Source of the DNA: Micavibrio_C sp046294845
Lineage (GTDB): Bacteria > Pseudomonadota > Alphaproteobacteria > Micavibrionales > Micavibrionaceae
NCBI GenBank assembly: GCA_046294845.1
Contig: JBKBNU010000001.1
Span: forward strand, 1,364,001-1,428,000
DNA: 64,000 nucleotides
Direction: 5' to 3'
Under the pieces are notes generated by a model that was given only the letters and a program-made list of their open reading frames with translations, was not told the origin of the DNA and made no database searches. A program made the translations under genes and the position numbers. Shown piece after piece: positions 14,875 to 23,068 of the stretch (its first letter is position 1; each line of letters opens with the position of its first letter).

Positions 14875-16011
14875 ATGGATATGCGTTTGTTTGATAAGTC
14901 GCCACAAGTCGCTTCACTGCTCGTAAGGCTTTATGACTCTCATAAAGTATATGATCTGGCACGTGATGATGATCCCTTGGCCCGCGCTGAGTTGACCAGC
15001 GCCGTTGCCGAGCTGCTGGAGGCCCATGTTCATTTAAATAGCCGCGAGCAGGAATTGCTGTCCGATGTTTTGATCGGGCTGATGCGTCAGGCCGAGCGCG
15101 ATTTGCGTGCCGCACTGGCCGAGAGATTATCCGTTATTGAGAGTGCGCCTTTGCGCCTGATCCTCAATCTCGCAAACGACGAGATTGAAGTCGCACGGCC
15201 GGTTCTGGCCCGTAGCGTGGTGTTGAGCGATCTTGATCTTATTTACATCCTGAAAGCGCAGGGGGCAGAATACTGGCAGGCTATCGCTCGCAGACAAAAC
15301 CTGAGTGCTCAGGTTATTGATGTCCTCGCCGACAAGCGTGAAAACACAACGGCACAAATTCTGGTCAAGAATGATTCTGCGCATCTGACGGCACACGCTC
15401 TGGATATTTTTACAGATATGGCGCGTTCCAGTGAAGATTTGGCCAAACCTTTGTTGATGAGACCTGATCTTCCCGAAGATATTGTCCGCAAACTCTATGA
15501 TCATGTCGGTCAGGAATTGCGTCATTATATCCGTGATTATTACGGCATTTTCTCGGGCGAGGTTACAAATGCCATAGACGAGATCATGCTGGAGTTCACA
15601 GCGCATGAATCGCATGACCGCTTTATGCCGAATGAACGTGTTTTGATGGCCGCCCGTCAATATGCCGACAAAGGCAAATTGACACTGCACACAATGATGC
15701 AAAGCTTGAAACGCGGGCAGATCACATCCTTTATTGCCATGTTCTCTGTTTATACGGGGGTCTCGGCTGAAAAGGTTCATGATTATCTGCATCAAGTATC
15801 GGGCAGGGGCTTGGCTGTCATTTGCCGTGCCCATGGAATTCAGAAGAATGATTTTGCCATGATCTATCTGCTGACAAACCGTATGCGTTCGGAACACCGG
15901 ATTATCAGTCAGGCTGACATGATGAGCGTGATTTCATACTTTGATCATGTGCGTCCGGAAATTGCGCTCAAAATGATCAGTGTGAATATGCCGATGGATT
16001 GTGATGCCTAA
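14875..16011 (+). CDS. DUF2336 domain-containing protein
   Basis: The 378-aa, all-helical, soluble protein carries the alphaproteobacterial DUF2336 domain, made of HEAT-like helical repeats (LRLILNLANDEIEVARPVLARS, VIDVLADKRENTTAQIL). Function is not established for the family; members often lie near regulatory or envelope genes. The sequence shows no signal peptide, transmembrane segment or catalytic motif. The only start is ATG 14875, with a weak GGGTT site. The long upstream region with repeated sites suggests tight regulation. Confidence 0.85.
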   Translation: MDMRLFDKSPQVASLLVRLYDSHKVYDLARDDDPLARAELTSAVAELLEAHVHLNSREQELLSDVLIGLMRQAERDLRAALAERLSVIESAPLRLILNLANDEIEVARPVLARSVVLSDLDLIYILKAQGAEYWQAIARRQNLSAQVIDVLADKRENTTAQILVKNDSAHLTAHALDIFTDMARSSEDLAKPLLMRPDLPEDIVRKLYDHVGQELRHYIRDYYGIFSGEVTNAIDEIMLEFTAHESHDRFMPNERVLMAARQYADKGKLTLHTMMQSLKRGQITSFIAMFSVYTGVSAEKVHDYLHQVSGRGLAVICRAHGIQKNDFAMIYLLTNRMRSEHRIISQADMMSVISYFDHVRPEIALKMISVNMPMDCDA

Positions 16012-16036
16012 GGTCCAAAGAATTCGATAGAGTGTT

Positions 16037-16066
16037 AAAAAGCCCCTGTTTCATCAGGGGCTTTTT
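16037..16066. terminator. bidirectional terminator
   Basis: AGCCCCTG (16041-16048) pairs with CAGGGGCT (16055-16062) around six bases, flanked by A4 on the left and T5 on the right. It serves the convergent DUF2336 and pgk genes. Confidence 0.9.
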
Positions 16067-16092
16067 ATAATTCCATTACAAACACCTTTATC

Positions 16093-17298
16093 TCAGGCGG
16101 CCTTTTTAGCTGCTGATAAGGCCGCTACACCGGGCAGAACTTTACCTTCCATCCATTCAAGGAAGGCGCCGCCAGCGGTTGAGACGTAGCTGAATTGATC
16201 GGCTACACCGGCATGCTCCAATGCGGAAACGGTATCACCACCGCCGGCAACACTGACCAATGTGCCTTTGGCTGTGAATTCAGCCACGGTCTTGGCGGCT
16301 TCGTTTGTACCTTTATCGAAAGGTTCGACTTCAAAAACACCCAACGGGCCATTCCAGAGAACAGTTTTGGCTGTAGCCAGTGTTTCGCGTAGCAAGCTTA
16401 CGGAAGCGGGGCCAATATCGACGGCTTCCTGATCGGCGGGAACTTTCATGGTATCGCAAATCTCGTGCGGGGCGTTCTTGCCGAATTCTTTCAAGATTAC
16501 CCGATCTGTCGGCAGGATAATCGCACAACCGGCATCCTTGGCAGTTTGCATGATCTTGCGTGCTTCATCGGCCATATCATGTTCGCACAGTGATTTACCA
16601 ACCTCGACACCTTGGGCATACAAGAATGTATTGGCCATGCCGCCACCAAGAAACAGGGCATCAACTTTGCGGACCAGATTATCAAGCACGGAAAGCTTGG
16701 TTGAAATTTTGGCGCCGCCAACGATTGCGACCACCGGACGCTGCGGGGCTTCGAGAGCGGCGGAAAGGGCATTGAGTTCAGCTTCCATCAGCAAACCTGC
16801 GGCTGTAGGCAGATGATGCGCCAGACCTTCTGTCGAGGCATGGGCACGGTGAGCAGCCGAGAAAGCATCATTGATGTAAATTTCGCCGAGGCTCGCCAGT
16901 TCTTTGACGAACGTGGCATCGTTGCCTTCTTCACCTTTATGGAAGCGCAAGTTTTCAAGCAGGCCTACTTGGCCGGTCTGCAGCGATTGTACAAGTTTGC
17001 GGGCGTCATCACCGATGCAGTCTTTGCCAAATGTGACAGGCACGCCCCAGCTTTTCTGCAAGTCATCTGTCAGGAAGGACAAAGAGAATTCAGCTTCATA
17101 ACCACCCTTTGGGCGACCAAAGTGTGACAGGACCACAGTCTTGGCACCGTGGCTGACCAGCCAGTCAATTGTGGGTTTCAGGCGGTCGATACGTGTGGTG
17201 TCTGTGACTACGCCGTCTTTGGCGGGCACGTTCAGGTCGGCCCGCAACAGGACGACTTTATTTTTCACATCAATATCACGCAAGGTTTTGAAGGTCAT
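16093..17298 (-). CDS. pgk: phosphoglycerate kinase
   Basis: Pgk transfers phosphate from 1,3-bisphosphoglycerate to ADP in glycolysis. The complete 401-aa sequence has RADLNVP near residues 19-25, SHFGRPKG near 59-66, the AIVGGAKISTKL hinge, LGGGMANTFL and the nucleotide-binding WNGPLGVFE, and ends with VAGGGDT. A GGAG site lies eight bases before the ATG. The usual glycolytic partner gap is not adjacent. The proline iminopeptidase gene lies 30 bp upstream on the same strand. Confidence 0.98.
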   Translation of the reverse strand: MTFKTLRDIDVKNKVVLLRADLNVPAKDGVVTDTTRIDRLKPTIDWLVSHGAKTVVLSHFGRPKGGYEAEFSLSFLTDDLQKSWGVPVTFGKDCIGDDARKLVQSLQTGQVGLLENLRFHKGEEGNDATFVKELASLGEIYINDAFSAAHRAHASTEGLAHHLPTAAGLLMEAELNALSAALEAPQRPVVAIVGGAKISTKLSVLDNLVRKVDALFLGGGMANTFLYAQGVEVGKSLCEHDMADEARKIMQTAKDAGCAIILPTDRVILKEFGKNAPHEICDTMKVPADQEAVDIGPASVSLLRETLATAKTVLWNGPLGVFEVEPFDKGTNEAAKTVAEFTAKGTLVSVAGGGDTVSALEHAGVADQFSYVSTAGGAFLEWMEGKVLPGVAALSAAKKAA

Positions 17299-17328
17299 AT
17301 TATTGGCTCCGGTGGATTCAGGTCTTAA

Positions 17329-18300
17329 TTAACGTAAGGTTTTGGCATTTTCTGTAGCTTCTATCAAGCGGGATCGTACAGGGGGGTCCATACTGGCATG
17401 GCCGCCATCGGGGACGATCACATAATCGGCTTCGGGCCACGCCTGATGCAACTTGTGTGCGGTTAAAATGGGGCTAACCATATCATAACGCCCCTGAATA
17501 ATCGTCGCGGGGATACTACGGATACGGTCAATATTTTTGAGCAGGCTGTCCTCGGGCTTGATGACATGGTTCCTGTAGTAATGGGATTCAATACGGGCGA
17601 TTGACCATGCCACATCTTTCTGCTCATCCGATGTGATGGTTTCATAGTTTGGTATCAATGAAAGACAGGATGCTTCGTATAAGCTCCAGCTCACGGCGGC
17701 ACTGATGGCAGTTTTGCGGTCTTCGCCAGAGAGAATGTTGTAGTAAAACTCGAGCAGGTTATCTTGCTGGTTGGCAGGGGCCAATGATGCAAATTGCTCC
17801 CATGCCTCCGGAAAGATACGGCGCATACCGTAAATGAACCAGTCGACCTCTTCTTGTTCCAGAAGGGATATGCCGCGCAGGATCAGGCTGATGCAGTGTT
17901 GCGGATGTTGCTGGGCATAAGACAGGGCAAGCGTGCTGCCCCATGAGCCACCGAAAAGATGCCAGCGTTCGACGCGTAAATGCTTGCGGAGTTTTTCCAT
18001 GTCGTCCAGAAGATGGGCGCGCGTATTATTCTGCAGGCAGCCGAGCGGTTGTGAGCGTCCGGCCCCGCGTTGATCAAAAATGATGATGCGGTAATGGTCA
18101 GGATCAAAAAAACGACGATGCTTTGCCGTTGAACCGGCACCGGGACCGCCATGAATATGCAAGATGGGAACACCATCGGGATTGCCGCTTTGTTCCCAAT
18201 AGATTTTATGTGTGGTGTCGACGTCGAGGAAGCCGCTGGAATAGGGGGACAGCGGCGGAAAAAGATCATAAGGCATATTGCGGCGGGCCAAAGCCGTCAT
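17329..18300 (-). CDS. pip: proline iminopeptidase
   Basis: This alpha/beta hydrolase of peptidase family S33 removes N-terminal proline from peptides. The 323-aa protein shows the Pip pattern: LDVDTTHKIYWEQSGNPDG, the oxyanion HGGPGAG near residue 50, DQRGAGRS, and the nucleophile elbow GGSWGSTLAL near 117-126. The acid lies in QGRYDMV and the His in DGGHAS near the C-terminus. All three triad residues are present. It is cytoplasmic, without signal peptide. Confidence 0.95.
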   Translation of the reverse strand: MTALARRNMPYDLFPPLSPYSSGFLDVDTTHKIYWEQSGNPDGVPILHIHGGPGAGSTAKHRRFFDPDHYRIIIFDQRGAGRSQPLGCLQNNTRAHLLDDMEKLRKHLRVERWHLFGGSWGSTLALSYAQQHPQHCISLILRGISLLEQEEVDWFIYGMRRIFPEAWEQFASLAPANQQDNLLEFYYNILSGEDRKTAISAAVSWSLYEASCLSLIPNYETITSDEQKDVAWSIARIESHYYRNHVIKPEDSLLKNIDRIRSIPATIIQGRYDMVSPILTAHKLHQAWPEADYVIVPDGGHASMDPPVRSRLIEATENAKTLR

Positions 18301-18337
18301 CTTATAAAACCCTCAACGTCCATAAATTTTATTATTG

Positions 18338-19288
18338 TTATTGTTCTTTGGTATCGGGGGGCAGCTTATCCTGTTGCGTGTTCTCTGGCAAGATTTCAAG
18401 CCATGCTGCGTGAGAAAGCCTTATAAAAGGACCGTTATAGGATTCAATCCATCCCCGAATCCGGATGGATTTCCCGTTCAGGTCCAGAGGGTTAATATTC
18501 GTCTTGGCCATTTGACGGCGAATTTCGGGATCAATACCTATGGAAAAATCCTTGCGCCAGTCATCGGCAAAATTCAGGTAAACCGTGTTGTTGTTCATGG
18601 CTGATTTCAGAATTTTCCCCTCGACAATCCCCCATGAGTTCAAGGATTTTTCTGCAGTTTCAGGGGTGAGAAGGGTATGTTTTTCTTCCGACCACAAGCC
18701 CGCTTTGGCTTTGATAGCATCATTTTCCAGTGCCAGCATCTGGCTTGCCATTTCGGTATTGGTCTGCGAAGGCTGGATACGGGCGTAACCGTTCAGGAGC
18801 ATATAGCCTTGCACCCATATCTGTCCCTCACGTGTTTCCAGATGGCCGAGATAATGTCCCATGCGGTTACGTTGGCCCGCATTTTCATTTTTCACCTGAT
18901 AAAAAGTAACAGGCTTTTTCTCTATAAGTTTTTTGAGAGCCTCATAAGCTTCGGAGGTCTGACCGTTAGATGTTGCTGAGGAATCCTCTACGGTTATGCT
19001 CGTCAATGAGACAATACGCCCATCTGTCAGGCGAATGGTGACGGGATCAATGACCTGGTCGACGGTGACTGTGCCCTGACTGCGTAGTTCTGAAAAGTCG
19101 GCGGGTTTTTTGGGAGTTTGTGGCTCTTTTTTGTCCTCTGCATAGGCTGTTTGTTTAGCCGAACCGCTTTCGAATTTGGCGTTTGCCTTGGGATTGCCAT
19201 GAAAACGTCCTTCCTGCGCCAGGGCAGGGATGGTAAACAGGCAGAGCAATATGCCAATGATCAAGCTGTAACGAGGATTTTTGTTCAT
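18338..19288 (-). CDS. secreted SNase-fold (thermonuclease-like) protein, probably inactive
   Basis: The 316-aa protein has a signal peptide (MNKNPRYSLIIGILLCLFTIPALAQ in two halves) and one staphylococcal-nuclease-like domain from about residue 70 to 190 (VTIRLTDGRIVSL, NRMGHYLGHL, GYARIQ). A conserved C-terminal half of unknown role follows. Positions expected to carry the catalytic Arg-Glu-Arg (R-L-x-G-I-D-x-P-E and G-R motifs) read SLTSITVED and GHYLG, so nuclease activity is doubtful. Its start codon overlaps that of the divergent M48 gene. Confidence 0.8.
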   Translation of the reverse strand: MNKNPRYSLIIGILLCLFTIPALAQEGRFHGNPKANAKFESGSAKQTAYAEDKKEPQTPKKPADFSELRSQGTVTVDQVIDPVTIRLTDGRIVSLTSITVEDSSATSNGQTSEAYEALKKLIEKKPVTFYQVKNENAGQRNRMGHYLGHLETREGQIWVQGYMLLNGYARIQPSQTNTEMASQMLALENDAIKAKAGLWSEEKHTLLTPETAEKSLNSWGIVEGKILKSAMNNNTVYLNFADDWRKDFSIGIDPEIRRQMAKTNINPLDLNGKSIRIRGWIESYNGPFIRLSHAAWLEILPENTQQDKLPPDTKEQ

Positions 19289-20756
19289 GAATACAAACAG
19301 GCCATTTTTTAATGCGTTTGGCAAGATGTTGTGTGCAGGCGCTTTGGTTTTGATGACAGCTTGTTCCACGAATCCCGCTACGGGCGAGAACCAGTTTACC
19401 GCCCTGATGTCACCCGCACAGGAAAAGCAAATCGGGGCACAGGAACATGCCAAGGTTTTGAAAACCTATGGGGTGCCTGATAATGCGCAGGCTCTGCAAT
19501 CCTATGTTTCTGCTGTGGGGCAAAAGGTGGCGGTGAATACTGAACGTGCAGATGTGCAGTATAAATTCACGTTGCTGGATTCGCCTATGGTCAATGCGTT
19601 TGCCATTCCGGGGGGGTATATCTATGTTACACGCGGTTTGATGGCGCTGGCCAATAGCGAGGCCGAATTCGCGGGTGTGATCGCCCATGAAATCGGCCAT
19701 ATAACAGGGCGCCATTCCGCCGAGCGTTATTCACACGGTGTTCTTACCAGTCTGGGCGCAATTGCAATATCGGCAGCCCTGGATAGCAGTGCGGCGTCGC
19801 AAGCTTTGGGTATTGGCTCGGAACTTTATATCACATCCTATTCCCGCAAGCAGGAAAGTCAGGCTGATGATCTGGGCATACGTTATCTGCACAAAAGCGG
19901 CTACGATACATTTGCTATGGCGGGATTTTTGGATTCTCTCGATCGTGAAAGTGCTCTGGATGCAGCAGAAAAGGGCAAGAACAGCGGTGGTGTGGATTAT
20001 TTTGCCACGCACCCCAAGACGGCTGACCGTATGCAGCAGGCTTTGAATATAGCGGCGGCTTACCCCGCAAATCAGAAAGCGGTAAACCGGAATGAATATC
20101 TGAAAATGCTGGATGGCATGACCTATGGCGATAGCGAAAAGCAAGGCTTTGTACGGGGGCAAACCTTCTGGCATCCACAAATGGATTTCACTTTTACAGC
20201 ACCACAGGGCTTTAAATTATCCAACCAGTCAACACAGATTGTGGCATCTTCCAAAAGTAGCGGCAGCGTGGTGATTTTGGATTCAGTGATGAATGGCGGC
20301 AATCTTGATGCTCTGGCTTATATGCAAAAATGGGTGCAGGGTAAGCCTGCCAACAATATTGAACGTATAGATGTGAATGGAAAGGCTGCTGCTACAGCCA
20401 GTTTATCGGGGACTGTTCAAGGCCAGCCCGTGGAAATCAGACTGGTAGCGATCCAATGGCGTCCGGATATGTTCTTCCGTTTCCAGATGGCTATTCCGAA
20501 TGGTGCCAGTGCGGCCATGGTAGATGATCTTAAGCGTATGACATACAGTTTGCGCCCTATGACAGCACAGGAAAAACAATCGATCAGACCGCTGAAACTT
20601 AAGATCGTAACGGCAGCTGCCGGTGATACCGTATCATCTTTAAGTCAGCGCATGGTTGTTGATGGTAACCGTGAACAGCATTTCAGGGTTCTGAATGGTT
20701 TGCAGCCTAATGCCCCCTTGGCAACAGGCCAGATGTACAAGCTGGTTGTTGAATAG
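19287..20756 (+). CDS. M48 family metalloprotease lipoprotein with LysM-like C-terminus
   Basis: The 489-aa protein has a lipoprotein signal ending in the lipobox LMTAC. The M48 peptidase domain carries the zinc motif HEIGH near residues 135-139 and the downstream ESQADDLGIRY Glu ligand. A C-terminal LysM-like stretch (TAAAGDTVSSLSQRM...LATGQMYKLVV) follows. It resembles BepA/LoiP-type periplasmic quality-control peptidases. ATG 19287 has GAGGA nine bases upstream. Its ATG and the ATG of the minus-strand SNase gene overlap in the palindrome TCATGA. A strong terminator follows. Confidence 0.92.
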   Translation: MNTNRPFFNAFGKMLCAGALVLMTACSTNPATGENQFTALMSPAQEKQIGAQEHAKVLKTYGVPDNAQALQSYVSAVGQKVAVNTERADVQYKFTLLDSPMVNAFAIPGGYIYVTRGLMALANSEAEFAGVIAHEIGHITGRHSAERYSHGVLTSLGAIAISAALDSSAASQALGIGSELYITSYSRKQESQADDLGIRYLHKSGYDTFAMAGFLDSLDRESALDAAEKGKNSGGVDYFATHPKTADRMQQALNIAAAYPANQKAVNRNEYLKMLDGMTYGDSEKQGFVRGQTFWHPQMDFTFTAPQGFKLSNQSTQIVASSKSSGSVVILDSVMNGGNLDALAYMQKWVQGKPANNIERIDVNGKAAATASLSGTVQGQPVEIRLVAIQWRPDMFFRFQMAIPNGASAAMVDDLKRMTYSLRPMTAQEKQSIRPLKLKIVTAAAGDTVSSLSQRMVVDGNREQHFRVLNGLQPNAPLATGQMYKLVVE

Positions 20757-20778
20757 GCGTATCCGATTAGGTTCATAA

Positions 20779-20919
20779 GAAAATCCCCCGACAGGGCAAT
20801 CGTCGGGGGATTTTGATTTTTTGTGCGACCGGTACGGGGATCGGGGGAGACAGAGGTAACCGGTCGCACAGGCTAAGAGAGAAGGGGGAACATATCTCTC
20901 TTAATTTGTTTTGCGGTCT
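20779..20919 (-). ncRNA. candidate rpoH 3'-UTR small RNA with C-rich loops
   Basis: Directly after the rpoH stop the minus strand folds into three consecutive hairpins. The first is AAGAGAGA / TCTCTCTT (20902-20875) with a TTCCCCCT-containing loop. The second is GTGCGACCGGT / ACCGGTCGCAC (20869-20823), 11 perfect bp, with a CTCCCCC-containing loop. The third is a GC-rich terminator (20813-20781). Exposed C-rich loops that can pair with Shine-Dalgarno sequences, plus a terminator, are the architecture of several alphaproteobacterial regulatory RNAs. It could be processed from rpoH mRNA or have its own promoter within rpoH. No homologue could be searched. Confidence 0.4.
20781..20813. terminator. 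bidirectional terminator between the M48 gene and rpoH
   Basis: AAATCCCCCGAC (20781-20792) pairs with GTCGGGGGATTT (20802-20813) around nine bases, with T-rich sequence on both outer sides. It ends the M48 lipoprotein gene on the plus strand and the rpoH/3'-UTR transcript on the minus strand. Confidence 0.9.
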
Positions 20920-21807
20920 TTAGAAGCTGGACAGCATATCCTGAACATCTCCTACATGGCGGCTCATTGATACTTTAAGTTTATCCATGGCGCGCTGTTC
21001 CAGTTGGCGTACGCGTTCTTTGCTGACGCCTAACTGTTTCCCGAGTTCTTCCAGTGTCACGGGTTCATAAACCAGATGACGTTTCTGGATGATGGTTTGC
21101 TCGCGGTCCGAGAGTTCACCCAGCGCTTCCTGCAACCATTCAGAGCGTGTGCTGGCGTCTTTCATGCCGATCACTATTTCTTCGGGGTTGGGGCGTGTAT
21201 CCGCGAGGAAACTTTGCCAGTCGCTTTCGCCATCTTCGCCTATGGTAGCATTGAGGGATTGATCATTGGCCGCCAGTCGGGCTTCCATATCCTCGACATC
21301 GGATACCTTGACCGAGAGGGTTTTGGCGATTTGCTTGCGACCTTCTTCGTTCAAGCCTTCTTGACCGTTACGGCCTTCGATTTTGGCGCGTAGACGGCGC
21401 AGGTTGAAGAACAGGGACTTCTGTGCTGCTGTCGTGCCGGTGCGGACGATCGACCAGTTGCGCAGGACATAGTCCTGAATAGAAGAACGTATCCACCAGG
21501 CAGCATAGGTTGAAAAACGGATGCCACGTTCCGGTTCGAAGCGCTGGGCTGCCTGCATCAGGCCTATATTGCCTTCCTGAATCAGGTCACCCATAGGCAG
21601 TCCGTAATTGCGGAATCGCGTGGCCATGGCAACGACCAGACGGGTGTAGGACTGTACCAGTTCGTGCAGGGCTTTTTCATCACCCTTGTCACGCCAGCGG
21701 CGCGCCAGTTCCAGCTCGTGATCTTTTTCGAGCAGGGGTTCGTTCATTGAATTGCGGATGTAATCCAGATTGGATTTCTGGGTTTGGATGTCGTCGATGT
21801 GTGCCAT
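20920..21807 (-). CDS. rpoH: RNA polymerase sigma-32 (heat shock) factor
   Basis: RpoH directs RNA polymerase to heat-shock promoters. The 295-aa protein has region 2 (LVQSYTRLVVAMATRFRNYG, GDLIQEGNIGLMQAAQRFEP, FSTYAAWWIRSSIQDYVLRN) and region 4.2 (TLEELGKQLGVSKERVRQLE). The RpoH box that separates it from other group-3 sigmas is recognisable around QKSLFFNLRR. It has a GGGAG site before the ATG and over 200 bp of upstream sequence without a gene. The three-hairpin 3' UTR is described separately. Confidence 0.97.
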   Translation of the reverse strand: MAHIDDIQTQKSNLDYIRNSMNEPLLEKDHELELARRWRDKGDEKALHELVQSYTRLVVAMATRFRNYGLPMGDLIQEGNIGLMQAAQRFEPERGIRFSTYAAWWIRSSIQDYVLRNWSIVRTGTTAAQKSLFFNLRRLRAKIEGRNGQEGLNEEGRKQIAKTLSVKVSDVEDMEARLAANDQSLNATIGEDGESDWQSFLADTRPNPEEIVIGMKDASTRSEWLQEALGELSDREQTIIQKRHLVYEPVTLEELGKQLGVSKERVRQLEQRAMDKLKVSMSRHVGDVQDMLSSF

Positions 21808-22017
21808 AACTTAATATCTCCCTTTAGAGGCGGTTATTTGTTCCAACACAAGGTAGCCCTTGAATAAGCGACTACGTATGGTGACTACACTGACTAGTTT
21901 AGCACTAAAATTGTGTCAGAAAATAGGCCAAGAGAGGGTTTTTTGATTAAATTTTTGTCATTTTGGTACAAATTTGCCGCAATCAAAAATAATATAATTA
22001 AATCAATTATTTAATAA

Positions 22018-22800
22018 TCAGGCTTCGATCATCTCGCAGACGTCGCCATTGGGCATAAAGCCGGCACACACCAGTGTACCGCCAAAACCGCAGCCTCCGT
22101 CGAGGGTCGCTGTTACACAGTTCAGGTTTAGTCCCTGATGGGCGGGATCGTATCCGCGAACGACTTTTTGGAAGGGGTCGTAGGGTAGTAGGATTTGGCT
22201 GAAATGCTGGCTGCCCCACCAGAAGCTGTCACCTTGTTCGTGCAGCGGTTTTTGCGGGTCTAGCCCTGTATGGACAAACAGCATCGGATATGGATTTTCG
22301 TCATGGGTATAGGCGGCCCGCTTGTGCTGGGTCGAGAATATCTCGTGGCCTGCGTGGCGGCGCAGATGGGTTCTGATCTGGGATGTCCATTTGGTAAGTC
22401 CCATAACGCCTTCCTGGCAGGCATGGCGCCCCTTGTCAGGGTCGAGGCCATATTGCCGCAACGTTGGTTCCAGACCGTTTCTGAGCATCCATTCAAGGGT
22501 CTGATAGGAGTTGGGAGCAAACTGGATCTGGAGGAGTTTCTGCCAGATCTCTTCCTGCGCGCCGCGTAGATAGACAACATCGCCAGCAGCCATGCCGGGA
22601 ATAGACAGGACCATGCGGCGGAATGTGAGTATCTCGTCTATGGTGCCGGGCGAGTCGGGGCCAAAGCCGGTATAGTTACCCAGATAAACAAGGCGATCCC
22701 CCGGGCGTATGAGAGGATAGAGTAAATCATGGAGGGTCATCAGGCGGCGGGATTCGGCATGGATGGCCGAGATAGCCCAAATCCGCCGCGGATTGCCCAT
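22018..22800 (-). CDS. metallophosphoesterase-fold protein lacking metal ligands
   Basis: The protein follows the PPP/ApaH-type calcineurin fold: an N-terminal WAISAIHAESRRL, then GDRLVYLGNYTGFGPDS, VVYLRGAQEE, a middle insertion, and PMLFVHTGLDP. Compared with GDIHG, GDYIDRGPDS and GNHE, the metal ligands Asp, Asp, Asn and His are replaced (Ala12, Asn42, Ala81, Gln82 counting from ATG 22800). Only His14 and the late VH.G motif remain. It is therefore probably a non-catalytic binding protein. A GTG at 22869 would add 23 residues; ATG 22800 sits right before the domain. Neither has a good ribosome site. Confidence 0.75.
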   Translation of the reverse strand: MGNPRRIWAISAIHAESRRLMTLHDLLYPLIRPGDRLVYLGNYTGFGPDSPGTIDEILTFRRMVLSIPGMAAGDVVYLRGAQEEIWQKLLQIQFAPNSYQTLEWMLRNGLEPTLRQYGLDPDKGRHACQEGVMGLTKWTSQIRTHLRRHAGHEIFSTQHKRAAYTHDENPYPMLFVHTGLDPQKPLHEQGDSFWWGSQHFSQILLPYDPFQKVVRGYDPAHQGLNLNCVTATLDGGCGFGGTLVCAGFMPNGDVCEMIEA

Positions 22801-22842
22801 AACGGCAAAGCGGGGGTCGGTAGAGCCATAACATGCAGCCGT

Positions 22843-23010
22843 ATGAAACACGATGACGGATATCCGCACGAAAGTCGGGGTTGGCAGGGAATCAACTTCC
22901 CAGAATCATATTCATCTTACTGTAATATCAGGGGGATACAATATGTAGTACCCCATGAATGTGAGCCATTCATGTATAAAGGCAAAACATATTTGTATAT
23001 CAGGGAATAA
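22843..23010 (+). CDS. possible small protein, 55 aa
   Basis: A 56-codon frame starts at an ATG 40 bp upstream of and divergent from the phosphoesterase-like gene. It ends RGIQYVV...FMYKGKTYLYIRE exactly at a terminator hairpin. The C-terminal part has a beta-hairpin-like composition, and the terminator directly after the stop supports it. No Shine-Dalgarno sequence is apparent. Real status is uncertain. Confidence 0.25.
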   Translation: MKHDDGYPHESRGWQGINFPESYSSYCNIRGIQYVVPHECEPFMYKGKTYLYIRE

Positions 23011-23034
23011 AAACCCCTCGTTAAGAGGGGTTTT
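23010..23034. terminator. bidirectional terminator downstream of carD
   Basis: AAAACCCCTC (23010-23019) and GAGGGGTTTT (23025-23034) enclose five bases, with A and T runs within the stem ends. It ends the CarD gene on the minus strand about 35 bp after its stop, and any plus-strand transcript from the left. Confidence 0.85.
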
Positions 23035-23068
23035 AAAATATGGGATTTAGTCTGTTGCTTTAAAACGA

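Noticed and set aside
21870..21896. Three GACTA repeats upstream of rpoH
   Set aside because: Spacing is irregular (13 and 9 bp) and a 5-mer repeated three times in AT-rich sequence is weak evidence of an operator.
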